Of a DNA stretch of 64,000 bases, positions 48,890-57,086 are shown in pieces (position 1 is the first letter of the stretch; every line of letters begins with the position of its first letter). The notes under the pieces were generated by a model. That model had not been told where the DNA came from. It saw only the letters and a program-made list of their open reading frames with translations, and did not search any database. A program made the translations under genes and the position numbers. The DNA comes from Lysobacter enzymogenes (lineage in GTDB: Bacteria; Pseudomonadota; Gammaproteobacteria; Xanthomonadales; Xanthomonadaceae): positions 1-64,000 of the forward strand of contig NZ_FNOG01000003.1 in NCBI RefSeq assembly GCF_900106525.1, in the 5' to 3' direction.

Positions 48890-49644
48890 CGCAGGAAGAA
48901 CTGAAAAAGCGCATCGCTCAGGTGGAGGGGTTCATCAGGGCTCTAACCCAACAGTGTCACATGCTGGATGAGCGCCGGCATATCCTGGTCCCGTTGCTTC
49001 AGGATGTTCACATACAGCAAGCCCTGAAGAAGAAGTTGGATAGAACAGCAGGGGTGGGTGCCTGGAATCACTTGGCTCCGCTGTTGGGGCAGGATCTGCT
49101 CCGCGATCAAGCGCGACTATTCCTCGATGGGGGCACGCGCTCTGGCAGCCTGATCAACTTGTGGCGAAAGATTCAGGTCGATCCAGCGATCAAGAATCAT
49201 TTCAGGGAGGCTTATGGCCACATGTTGGACAAGCTACACGTTGATGTTGTCGGGGATGGCTCCGATGAGGTTCGCGGACTAGCTTTAGAGAAGTTCAGGA
49301 AGAATGACGTGCAAAGAAATTTCGAGAGATTTGACAGTGGCTGGGCTGAAGTAGAAGTCAAAATGGCGGATCTCAGGGGGGATCCGGTCGCAGAAAAGAT
49401 TAAAACGTTCCGCGACAAGCACCATGCGCACTTCGAGATGAAGGGTTTGGATGAAAAGCCTGAGCCATTTGATGTGGGATCTATCGGCTTGACCTTTGAC
49501 GAGGTCTTGGGCTTCAGCGACCGTTGCCAAGCGATCGTTGCCGAACTTGGATTACTGCTTACTCAAACGAGTTGGGATCCTAAGGATTTTGGTGCGGCAC
49601 ACGCAAAGCAGGGGCGGGCTATGTGGGCGGCGCTAGCTAGCTGA
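48886..49644 (+). CDS. AbiU2-like HEPN protein
   Basis: 252 residues, overlapping the nuclease gene by 4 bases. Fully helical. The motif FRDKHHAHFEMK resembles the RDKxxAH box of AbiU2-type HEPN proteins of abortive infection. An N-terminal coiled coil (EELKKRIAQVEGFIRAL) may mediate dimerisation. Coupled to an upstream PD-(D/E)XK protein and a downstream DnaQ-like protein, it is the likely RNase or toxin part of a combined system; this is inference. Confidence 0.72.
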   Translation: MTQEELKKRIAQVEGFIRALTQQCHMLDERRHILVPLLQDVHIQQALKKKLDRTAGVGAWNHLAPLLGQDLLRDQARLFLDGGTRSGSLINLWRKIQVDPAIKNHFREAYGHMLDKLHVDVVGDGSDEVRGLALEKFRKNDVQRNFERFDSGWAEVEVKMADLRGDPVAEKIKTFRDKHHAHFEMKGLDEKPEPFDVGSIGLTFDEVLGFSDRCQAIVAELGLLLTQTSWDPKDFGAAHAKQGRAMWAALAS

Positions 49645-49654
49645 GGTGTAGAGC

Positions 49655-50458
49655 ATGCGACGAACGGCCCGAGCGATACCTTGGCCTGCGCTGCTCATAG
49701 AGTTGGATACTACGGGCGTTTCGCGCGATGACTTGGTCATCCAGGTGGTTTGCGAGCTTGTCGACTGGGCGGACGGTGGCTGGCTGCAAGCAGTGGACAG
49801 TTATAGGGGGTTACGGAGCGTTGACCGGTCCAGCACCCCTGAGGCGCTGGCTGTGCATGGGCTCAGTGAGGATGTGCTGCTCGGCAATAAGCTGGAACTG
49901 GCCCTCTTGCATAATCTCGTTGAGCGAGCTGCCTGTCTCGTGAGCCGTCACCCGCGCTTCACCGCAAAGAAGCTCCATAGTCTCGTTCCCGCATGCCTAA
50001 GTAAACGATGGTATGAGTATCCCGCGCACATCCAGGGCTATCCCGGCGCTGCGTTCCCGGCAACTGAACGGATGAGTGTGATGGCTGGGCGCGCAGAGAG
50101 CTTTGACTATGGGCGGCTCCATCCATTGTCGGATCTGCTGAATATCGATGGCGGGCAACGCGTTCTGGTGTTCGATGAAGACGGCCCTCCTGAAGTGTCT
50201 GTGCGTTTTGGTCGGAGGAAGGTTCTGGAAGGTTTCGCCGAAGCCTTGCTGAAGTGCGAAGTGGGCACCCGATTTCGTTTGCATGGAAAAGAAGGGTATG
50301 ACTTCATCACCGGCTACTGTAACGACGGCTCCGCATATCGCGAGCGCGCCTTCAGGCTGGCCACTACACCATCAAACCTCGAATTGGTCAGCGGCCGTCA
50401 TCTGGACATCTATCTAAAGCAAATTGAAGGAATGACCTATCACCTGGCCTTGAAATAG
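49655..50458 (+). CDS. DnaQ-like protein with a degenerate exonuclease motif
   Basis: 267 residues, ATG with GAGG 8 bases before, 10 bp after the HEPN gene. Residues 11-90 look like a DEDD exonuclease N-terminus: LLIELDTTG (D18) and ALAVHGLSEDVL. The standard motif is DxETTG; here the glutamate is missing, so catalysis is doubtful. The C-terminal 150 residues (with RVLVFDEDGPPEV and LHGKEGYDFITGY) are not recognised. It is the third member of the nuclease-HEPN-DnaQ set and may bind DNA or RNA ends rather than cut. Confidence 0.65.
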   Translation: MRRTARAIPWPALLIELDTTGVSRDDLVIQVVCELVDWADGGWLQAVDSYRGLRSVDRSSTPEALAVHGLSEDVLLGNKLELALLHNLVERAACLVSRHPRFTAKKLHSLVPACLSKRWYEYPAHIQGYPGAAFPATERMSVMAGRAESFDYGRLHPLSDLLNIDGGQRVLVFDEDGPPEVSVRFGRRKVLEGFAEALLKCEVGTRFRLHGKEGYDFITGYCNDGSAYRERAFRLATTPSNLELVSGRHLDIYLKQIEGMTYHLALK

Positions 50459-50571
50459 TGGGTGTCGGAGATGTCGATTGGTTTCGTCTTGGGTGGCGGG
50501 GCGTGTTAGCAAGGGATTGGTTTTACGGCGAAGGTGGTATAACCGCAGGGCATGTCAACAAAGGAACGCCT

Positions 50572-51057
50572 GTGGCTCTTACTACCTTGCAGTCGATCGA
50601 CGCCGAAATTCGCCAATTGGAAGCCCAAAAGAAGCTGGTCGAAAAACGAGATGCTGAGGTGCCGAAGGCACTGGCAGTGCTGCAGAAGTTCGCCAAGGTC
50701 CTCACGCCGGCACAGCGCCGTCAGGTCGGCAAGATCATTGGGGCGGCGATCCAGGACGCTCCCATCGCTACTCGTCGGGCTCGTGGCGCGGGGAAGGTCC
50801 GAAAGCTGGGCAAGGTCGCTGCAAAGTATCAGCTGCCCACAGGCGAAACCTGGACCGGCCGAGGTTTGACCCCGAAGGCATTCTCCAGTTGGTTGGGCTC
50901 CTCCGAGGGCAAGGCATGGGGCAAAGCCAACCCTGACGGAAAATTTCCGCTCGCCAGCGGCGTATCTGCGAAGGCTGTCAGCAAAAAGGCAGCGAAGAAA
51001 GTCGTCAAGAAGCCAGTGAAGAAAGCTTCCAAGAAGCGTGCGGCCAAGAAGGGCTAA
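50572..51057 (+). CDS. H-NS family nucleoid protein
   Basis: GTG 50572, AAGGA 7 bases before, gives 161 residues (MALTTLQSIDAEIRQ). An N-terminal coiled coil for oligomerisation (to about 60) is followed by a linker. The H-NS DNA-binding core is then visible as KYQLPTGETWTGRGLTPKAF, and the protein ends in a Lys/Ala-rich tail (KKAAKKVVKKPVKKASKK). Such proteins silence AT-rich transferred DNA. A promoter-like TTGGTT...TATAAC lies upstream. Probably keeps island cargo silent. Confidence 0.9.
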   Translation: MALTTLQSIDAEIRQLEAQKKLVEKRDAEVPKALAVLQKFAKVLTPAQRRQVGKIIGAAIQDAPIATRRARGAGKVRKLGKVAAKYQLPTGETWTGRGLTPKAFSSWLGSSEGKAWGKANPDGKFPLASGVSAKAVSKKAAKKVVKKPVKKASKKRAAKKG

Positions 51058-51199
51058 CGCACTTCGTTCAGGGCGTGGATCGCTTGTCGCTGTGGCACGG
51101 CGTGTGCATGACGCATGCGCCTTGCTCCATGTCCAGGGAATTGGGCGCTGACGGTCCGTCAGCGTATCCCCGCCGGTGAGTTCGCATCGCATCGACATT

Positions 51200-51217
51200 A
51201 TGAGAACCAATTCTCAT
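51200..51217. promoter_or_regulatory. Fur-box-like inverted repeat
   Basis: ATGAGAA-CCAA-TTCTCAT, with further partial symmetry outside, resembles the Fur box (AATGAGAATNATTCTCATT). It lies 55 bp upstream of the ankyrin gene and about 140 bp beyond the H-NS gene stop. Overlap with a promoter is plausible. Confidence 0.5.
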
Positions 51218-51272
51218 TGACCTAGTTGGAGAGTCGCCTTACCACAGAGGCTCCCCCCAACAGGTTGTCGAC

Positions 51273-51911
51273 ATGCCCCAGAAGTTGTTCCCTTCGATCT
51301 TGCATATCGCCTCACCCTCGACGTCGGAAACGGTCGGTAGCGTTCCCGTTGTGACTTCCCGCTTCCGGTCCGGACACCAAGGCCGGGCGCGAGCCAAGCA
51401 CGCCTTCCGTTTTCCCGTGGGCCGCCTGGCTCAATTGACAGCGCGACTTAGTGTGCCTGAAGGCACGCATCCGAACCGTGTTCCTGACGATGAGCCTTGG
51501 AAAGAAGCGCATCGCAGGATGACCGCCGCGACACAAGGCATCCTGGACCCGGAACTGCAGGCGAGAGCTCGCAAGCTCGTGTTTCCCCACCTCCATCACG
51601 CGTGCATCCGCGGCGATGTCGATCTGGTGAGGGCGCTGCTCGATCAAGCACTGGAACCGGATATGTATCCGTGCGCCACGGAGGAAGACAATGAGCCACC
51701 GCTGGTCTGGGTGACGCAGGCACGGCTGACACGTCGGACCTGTCCCGACCAACTGCTCGCTGTGGCTGCTTTGCTCTTGTCTCGTGGCGCAGGCGTCGAC
51801 AAAGGAACGGTGCCCCCGCTGCACTACGCGTTGGAAGGAAGGGACATCGAGATGATCGAGTTACTTTTGGGCTCAGGGGCTGACAGCTCCCTCGTAAAGA
51901 AACGGGGTTGA
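51273..51911 (+). CDS. Ankyrin-repeat protein
   Basis: 212 residues. The N-terminal 90 residues are basic and unrecognised. The C-terminal half has two to three ankyrin repeats: LHHACIRGDVDLVRALLDQ, an internal degenerate repeat with LLAVAALLLSRGAGVDK, and PPLHYALEGRDIEMIELLLG. It is a protein-interaction module. A Fur-box-like site is upstream. No signal peptide. Role unknown. Confidence 0.8.
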   Translation: MPQKLFPSILHIASPSTSETVGSVPVVTSRFRSGHQGRARAKHAFRFPVGRLAQLTARLSVPEGTHPNRVPDDEPWKEAHRRMTAATQGILDPELQARARKLVFPHLHHACIRGDVDLVRALLDQALEPDMYPCATEEDNEPPLVWVTQARLTRRTCPDQLLAVAALLLSRGAGVDKGTVPPLHYALEGRDIEMIELLLGSGADSSLVKKRG

Positions 51912-52148
51912 TCGAACATAGGGCAGCCTTTGGCTGCCCTGATGTTGTCAGACGGGGCGTCTCGTCGGCGAGCCTCGCTATGCGAAAACGCGTTGCTACC
52001 GCGAGCGTCGACGTGTCGCAGGATGCCGGACTTTCCGTGCACGGCTACCACCAGGACAGCCCTTTGGCGGAATTCACCGCCATTCCAGTTGGGATGGCGC
52101 GGGCTGAGCAGTCCAAGCGGCTGGCCACCGCTCAAGGTCGTGCCCTGT

Positions 52149-52478
52149 TCATTCGTAATTGAGGGCTTTGAGCTCGCGACTTTGTGCGATGAGCCAATCC
52201 GTGCCTCGTTTGCGATAGGCCTCTCGCTTTGCGGGATCCAGTGCGCTCGCGCGATAGGCCAGCAGCACCCCGAAGATCTCTTCGGATGGCAGCTTCGCGA
52301 CCCCCGAATCGATAAGCGCCGCGCCGAGCGCCATCTTCCACTGCGTTTCCATGCGTCGCTGCGTATCCCGGATTCGCTCTGCCTCGCGCTGCTTCCTGAC
52401 CAACTGGCGCGCCGTGAGATGCGCCAGACGCTGCGTTGATCGTTGGATCTGGTCGCGGTATTTCTCATCAATGCTCAT
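52149..52478 (-). CDS. TraD-like mobilisation accessory protein
   Basis: ATG 52478 (MSIDEKYRDQIQRSTQRL) gives 109 residues. Helical, with QLVRKQREAERIRDTQRR, then LGAALIDSGVAKLPSEEIFG, matching the small conjugal-transfer TraD family encoded beside MobA/MobL relaxases. Divergent from the relaxase gene with the probable oriT between. It likely helps the relaxosome bind oriT. Confidence 0.82.
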   Translation of the reverse strand: MSIDEKYRDQIQRSTQRLAHLTARQLVRKQREAERIRDTQRRMETQWKMALGAALIDSGVAKLPSEEIFGVLLAYRASALDPAKREAYRKRGTDWLIAQSRELKALNYE

Positions 52479-52639
52479 GTGTTCTTCTGCTTTGTGGGGC
52501 CATACATCCAAGCAAACAATCGATAGCGGTCAAGCGGGATCAACGTTTTTTTCTGCGTGCAGTATCGAGAATAGATTCTTCCCAGGGCTTTGCATATCGA
52601 GTGTGCGAGCGAGTGCGCGCGCAAGGATGTGCTACTAAT

Positions 52640-52880
52640 TTTTGCTCATCTTGCGCATTGGCGTGTGCAGAAAAGTCGCAACGTAGCTCGCAAAAAAGTG
52701 GGGATAAAACGAAGCAAGAGCGCACATATGCGTCCCCGCGGGACTGCGCGCGCGAGGGGTCTTCGCCCCTCGACCCCGACTGCTGCGCAGTCGCCCCCGA
52801 TGCTTGACCCGCCTGGGGTCATCGCTTGGCTCTGCGCGCCAAAAGCCTGAAAAAAGAGGTGCGGGAACACCTCAAAGGAG
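52640..52880. other. Probable origin of transfer (oriT)
   Basis: The interval between the divergent traD-like and relaxase genes has no coding sequence. It has perfect hairpins CGAGGGG-6-CCCCTCG (52753-52772) and CGACTGC-3-GCAGTCG (52777-52793), and a GCGCACATATGCGT near-palindrome at about 52710. Location, hairpins and divergent mob genes are typical of MobA/MobL oriT regions. The nick site was not identified. Confidence 0.6.
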
Positions 52881-52887
52881 CAGCGAA

Positions 52888-54540
52888 TTGGCCATTTATC
52901 ACATCCGAATTAAAGTCTTCAAGCGTTCGGCGGGACACAGCGTAATCGCAGCCGCGGCGTATCGAGCGGGGCTTTGTCTTCTTGACCGAGTGACCGGTAT
53001 CCGCCATGACTACACCCGACGCAAACATGTCGTGGCCAGCCTGAACTTGGCGCCGCAAGGTGCGCCCGAGTGGGCGATGGATCCGACACGGGTCTGGCAG
53101 GAAGCCAACAGTGCGGAGCGCCGCGTCGATGCCTGTCTGGCGCGGGAATTCGAGATCTCTCTGCCCCACGAGCTCACCGATGCTCAGCGGTTGAAGTTGG
53201 TGGAATCGATCGCGAACGCGCTGATCGAAAAATACGGGTTCGCGATCCAGGCGAGCATCCATGCGCCCGATAAGCCGGCAGGGCTCAACCACCATGTCCA
53301 TATCCTCGCTACCACCCGGCGGATTGATGAGTTTGGCTTTGGTAAGAAGACACGCGAGCTCGACGGCGGCAAGGAAGGGGGGCGGCAAGTCTATTGGGTT
53401 CGTGCCATGGTGGCGGGCAAGATCAACGAGCATTTGAAGGCTGCGGGGCTGTCCGAGCGTGTTGATCACCGCAAGCTCAGCGCTCAGGCCATGGACGCGC
53501 TGCAGCGCGGTGATCTGGTGGAGGCGGCGAAACTGTCCAGGCAGCCCACTCAACATCTGGGACGGGCGGCGACGGCATTGCACAAGCGTGGCGAGCTGTC
53601 GAAGAGGCAGCGGATCAACGACGGCATTGCCGAAGCGAACCGGGCCAGGATCCAGGCGCTCATGGGCAGGCTGGGGGATTCACTTCCGGCCCGAGCACCT
53701 GCATCGCAAGTCCAGGCGGTAGTGACAGGGACCCAAGTCATCGACCCGTCGGTTGCTGTTACGCAGGCGGTCTTGGCTGCATCGTTGAAGGCAGGCAAGC
53801 TGACGGTGGGCGCTTCAACGCGGCCTGCGGCGTCCAAGACTGGGAACAAGAAGCAGGACGCCCTGGCCGCGGAGCGGCGGGAGCGGGAAGACGAGATCGA
53901 ACGGCTGCTGCTGGAGGCTCAGCGCATTTGGCAGGAGGGGCTGAATGAGTCTTTGCGCACGGCGCTGGCCGGCAACATGGCCATCCTGTTCGAGATCAAG
54001 CCGCTCATTCGTCAGTATGGGCACCTGTATACCTTCGCGTCCGATGTGAAACAGTTCCATCAAGCGATCACTCAGGCCGAACGGGATAGGTCGCGTTTTC
54101 GGCGCCGGATGGAAGCGTGGGGCCGGGCGCGCGTGAAACTGAGCCATGCGAAGGCCGATCTAGACGATTTCGATGCCAAGAACCCCCGTCCAGGCTTGTG
54201 GAGCAGGCGCGAATGGGCGGAACGACGGCGCGCGCGAGCCACACGGCTTGCACATCGACAGCGTGATTGTGACCGGGCCTTCAAGGCCACGGATCCCGAC
54301 GCACAAACGCGGTATAAGCGGCAGTCTGACGAAAGCCTGGCGACGCTTCGTAATGTCGGCAAACGTTTTGCAGAAAGGTATCTGTCTGGTTTGGGCAACC
54401 CGGAGCCCGCTCAAAGCGCACCGGTCGAACCGTCCGCTGAGGAAGAGACTCAGCTTCAGGTCTCGAAGAGGCGTGGCCGCGGTTCTCGTAGGCCAGGCGT
54501 GTCGCAACCGCTGCCGCGGGGACCTCAAGTTCCGAAGTGA
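52888..54540 (+). CDS. mobA: MobA/MobL family relaxase
   Basis: I place the start at TTG 52888, seven bases after AAAGGAG, giving 550 residues (MAIYHIRIKVFKRSAGHS). The HUH endonuclease has motif I GHSVIAAAAYRAG (with the candidate nucleophile Tyr) and metal-binding HHVHILATTRR. The remaining part (from about 240) is helical and coiled-coil-like, with no primase or helicase domain. It nicks oriT and pilots the DNA strand into a recipient through a helper T4SS, making the island mobilisable. Confidence 0.93.
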   Translation: MAIYHIRIKVFKRSAGHSVIAAAAYRAGLCLLDRVTGIRHDYTRRKHVVASLNLAPQGAPEWAMDPTRVWQEANSAERRVDACLAREFEISLPHELTDAQRLKLVESIANALIEKYGFAIQASIHAPDKPAGLNHHVHILATTRRIDEFGFGKKTRELDGGKEGGRQVYWVRAMVAGKINEHLKAAGLSERVDHRKLSAQAMDALQRGDLVEAAKLSRQPTQHLGRAATALHKRGELSKRQRINDGIAEANRARIQALMGRLGDSLPARAPASQVQAVVTGTQVIDPSVAVTQAVLAASLKAGKLTVGASTRPAASKTGNKKQDALAAERREREDEIERLLLEAQRIWQEGLNESLRTALAGNMAILFEIKPLIRQYGHLYTFASDVKQFHQAITQAERDRSRFRRRMEAWGRARVKLSHAKADLDDFDAKNPRPGLWSRREWAERRRARATRLAHRQRDCDRAFKATDPDAQTRYKRQSDESLATLRNVGKRFAERYLSGLGNPEPAQSAPVEPSAEEETQLQVSKRRGRGSRRPGVSQPLPRGPQVPK

Positions 54541-54990
54541 CTGGCCTCTTTACAACCAACTGTAAAGCTGGCCCTATAGAGAACACCCAGCCGAATAGCG
54601 GCGTGGTTGCTCTTGAGCGTTGGTCTATCGAGGGACTTTGTGCTAAGTGCCTATTATTAGAGCTGAGTTCGCGAGCGGCAGGGCGGATTGACGATATTTT
54701 TAAAGCCTCAGCTATTCGGGATTGTATCGAGTATTCCCGCCCAGGAGCGTTACGCGACGTCAATAGGGTGGGGCACCAATGCGATCAGTTGAACCGTGTG
54801 TCTCATCCCTTTGTCTTGATTTGGGTGGTTGTATTGGGGCGTTCGGCGCAGAACCGTAAGACTCGCTCCGAACAGAGGTTCCTTACGCGCAGGTAACTGA
54901 AAGTCCTCGTCGCACTGAAAACGAACTTGTAGGTCGACGGCTGGGCATTGTTTGCAATTTAAATCAAGCATCTTACAAAGGAATGGAGAA
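54541..54990. other. Intergenic region without a recognisable gene
   Basis: About 450 bp. One plus-strand frame (54537-54896) has no ribosome binding site and an unlikely composition. The segment presumably holds the promoter of the 54991 gene. AT content is higher than elsewhere in the island. Confidence 0.5.
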
Positions 54991-55623
54991 ATGAAAGAAG
55001 AGGACTGCTTGTCATCCGCTTTGAGGGACTGGATCAACAAGTCGGAGAGTTTCGTGGCAGAGCAGCGAGATGGGCTGCGTATAAGGCAACTTGATGCTGC
55101 GCTGGCTCACTGGTTGGAACTAATTTCGTCGGCGAAAGGTGTTGAAATTCTTAGCGACAATGGTTTGGTGCTTCCAGCGGCGGCGATGGCCCGGCTTTGC
55201 GCTGAGCACCTTTTTGCACTGGGTGCCATTCTGAAGGATCCTAATGTCGCGGCCTTGATGCTGGGTAGCTCGAAGGAGGAGTTCAATAAGGCGTTGAACG
55301 CCCTAAAGGCTGACACTTCTTCTCTTGAACTCCTTAGTGATGAGGTCAAGGAGGAGTTGAGAAATAAATCAGCGATATCTGACCCCGAAAAAAAATCGCT
55401 GAAAAGCAGTCAATTCGAGTTGGCCCAAAAAGCCGGCCTTCAGTCTATCTACAACACGCGCTATCGACTGTTATCAATGGTTGCGAGTCATGCGACGGCT
55501 CTCTCAATAGGTGAGCAAGAGCAGCATGTCGTTATGCTTCACAAAGTGGCCATTCCAAGCACCATCGAGTTCCTGCAGGAGGCAATGGTGCAAGTTGCAG
55601 ATGCGCTTCAGACTAACCAGTGA
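54991..55623 (+). CDS. DUF5677-like helical protein
   Basis: ATG 54991 (MKEEDCLSSALRDWI), AAGGA 8 bases before, gives 210 residues. All-helical: MARLCAEHLFALGAIL and RYRLLSMVASHATAL fit the DUF5677 pattern, in which a Tyr/Leu-Ser helix precedes a conserved His. Such proteins occur in defence islands and may be HEPN-related. The gene uses more AT-rich codons than its neighbours, a sign of separate acquisition. Confidence 0.62.
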   Translation: MKEEDCLSSALRDWINKSESFVAEQRDGLRIRQLDAALAHWLELISSAKGVEILSDNGLVLPAAAMARLCAEHLFALGAILKDPNVAALMLGSSKEEFNKALNALKADTSSLELLSDEVKEELRNKSAISDPEKKSLKSSQFELAQKAGLQSIYNTRYRLLSMVASHATALSIGEQEQHVVMLHKVAIPSTIEFLQEAMVQVADALQTNQ

Positions 55624-56003
55624 CCTGAGCATCGATCGCTTTTCTGCAAAATCCTGGCTGAATCGTCCAGGTTTTTGTAGGCACTCGTCAGTTGTTGCTG
55701 CGCGCCGCTTTTCAAGCTTTTGGTGACAGGCCGTCGTTGGAACTGTGCCGTCGGTTGGGAGAATGAGGCGTGGGTCATAGGCGCGCCTGGATGCCTCACA
55801 GCCCAGCTCGATGCCCTGAAGGTCAAACCTTCCGGCCTTCTAGCCTATGCGTCTGCGATAGCTGAGTTTTGGAGAGTTTTGCGGTGGGCACTGACACGTT
55901 CGAAGATCCGGTGGGGACCCAAGCAGCAATTGCTCTGCGTTGAATTCACGAGGTGCTGGTCTGGCCAGGCACGGCCAGCTCTTGGTTGATGTGGAGGTAT
56001 CAG
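55624..56003. other. Intergenic region without a recognisable gene
   Basis: About 380 bp between two DUF5677-like genes. ORFs here have no start signals. No dyads or promoter boxes stand out. Confidence 0.5.
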
Positions 56004-56738
56004 ATGGCTGAGGGCGGAGCGGCGACAGAAGTTTGGCCTGTCTGGCTTCAGGACCAGCGTGTTCAACGGGCGCTCGAATGGGCAGATCATGTGCAGCGCT
56101 GGATCAAGATCAATCTTTATGGTCTGGTGCTACATGCACCGGACCCTGACCACATGGCGGCGGTGGCCTTTGCGGTGGTTTATGAGCACCAAGCTTCTGC
56201 CGCTCTCCTCGTAAGGCATGGACTGCTTGGGTCTGCAACAGCTTTGATGCGTCCGTCCTTCGAGGTGTTCGTGCGTGGTCTTTGGCTGCAATGGGCCAAC
56301 GATCAAGAGCTCGCTCACTTTCAGAAGGGGCACGACACGGCGGTCCCAGAGAAGATGATCTCCAAGGTGGTTCAGCGTTCCGGTGTCCAGCGATACGCAG
56401 ATTTGTTAGACACCTGGAGTCGGTCTCAAAAGACCATGCATGGATATGTCCATCACGGTTATCAATCCCTGATCCGCCTCTCTGGAATCATCGATACACC
56501 GCCTGAGGAGGTCGTGGATCTGTTGGGATTCAGCACCTCAATGGCTCTCCATGCGTCCCTGGAAACGGTGGACCTAGCCGGCAGGCGGGTTCCAGAGGAC
56601 GAAGTGGCGACACGGCCGCAGTGGGTCGCAGACAAGCAATTAGAGATCGTCGCCATGTTGCGCGCCATGGGGTTGGTTCAGATGTTGGGCAAAGCAGCTC
56701 CCACTCCTCCCACCTTTGCGGATGACGATGCGAGTTAG
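56004..56738 (+). CDS. DUF5677/DUF6988-like helical protein
   Basis: ATG 56004 (MAEGGAATEVWPVWL), GAGG 6 bases before, gives 244 residues. The helical core LLGSATALMRPSFEVFVRGL and the motif KTMHGYVHHGYQSLIRL match the pattern of DUF6988/DUF5677 proteins. It is the last gene of the island, about 150 bp from the right junction. Function unknown; a HEPN-like toxin is one option. Confidence 0.65.
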   Translation: MAEGGAATEVWPVWLQDQRVQRALEWADHVQRWIKINLYGLVLHAPDPDHMAAVAFAVVYEHQASAALLVRHGLLGSATALMRPSFEVFVRGLWLQWANDQELAHFQKGHDTAVPEKMISKVVQRSGVQRYADLLDTWSRSQKTMHGYVHHGYQSLIRLSGIIDTPPEEVVDLLGFSTSMALHASLETVDLAGRRVPEDEVATRPQWVADKQLEIVAMLRAMGLVQMLGKAAPTPPTFADDDAS

Positions 56739-56810
56739 GTGGACGTATTTGTTACTTCTCTTAAGCCTCGGCGCTATATACGACAACGGGCAGGTCTATG
56801 GTGCGTCGAC

Positions 56811-56830
56811 TGTAGCCCCGGTGTAGCCCC
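56811..56830. promoter_or_regulatory. Candidate recombinase arm-binding sites, right end
   Basis: TGTAGCCCCGGTGTAGCCCC matches the motif pair at 12848-12867 with one length difference. It lies about 57 bp inside the right core, as expected for integrase arm sites. Confidence 0.55.
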
Positions 56831-56874
56831 AGGCCAAAACTTCGCGCAAAAACCCTTAAAAGCAGCCAGAAAAC

Positions 56875-56964
56875 TTAAGCACAGATGTATTGCTTCATCA
56901 GCGGGGTGTGCTCGTCGGAGCTCTTTGCGCCGCTGGGTTTCTGGCTTTTCTGCATTTGACTCAT
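56875..56964 (-). pseudogene. mutS: Displaced original 5' end of mutS with right attachment core
   Basis: The minus strand from ATG 56964 reads MSQMQKSQKPSGAKSSDEHT, then PLMKQYICA and stop. It matches the start of MutS up to the end of the 15-bp core, then runs into island sequence and a TAA at 56875. It is the host mutS start cut off by the island, 44 kb from the rest of the gene. The native mutS promoter probably lies just upstream (56965-57086). Confidence 0.9.
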
Positions 56965-57086
56965 GTTTTTGGAGCGCTGCGGCTCGGCGAAGCGCGCGCG
57001 AGGGCGGATGGGCGAGGCCGGGTGGGGGACGATGCTGCCGCGTCAGTTTGCCGTGTAGCGCCGGCCTGCGGCCAGCGCCGGCGCGT

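Larger units (their letters stand above)
12696..56901. mobile_element. Integrative mobilisable genomic island inserted in mutS
   Basis: The element is bounded by GTATTGCTTCATCAG at 12696-12710 and 56887-56901, each embedded in a 78-bp segment of a mutS 5' end. A tyrosine recombinase lies 88 bp beyond the mutS start codon. Paired GTAGCCCC motifs occur near both ends. Inside are a relaxase, a probable oriT, a TraD-like accessory protein and many defence-type genes, but no conjugative pore genes, so it should depend on a helper. Visibly lower GC and mixed codon use compared with both flanks support acquisition by transfer. Confidence 0.9.

Noticed and set aside
54537-54896. Plus-strand ORF of 119 codons after the relaxase
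   Set aside because: No start signal; begins within the relaxase stop region and has no recognisable pattern.
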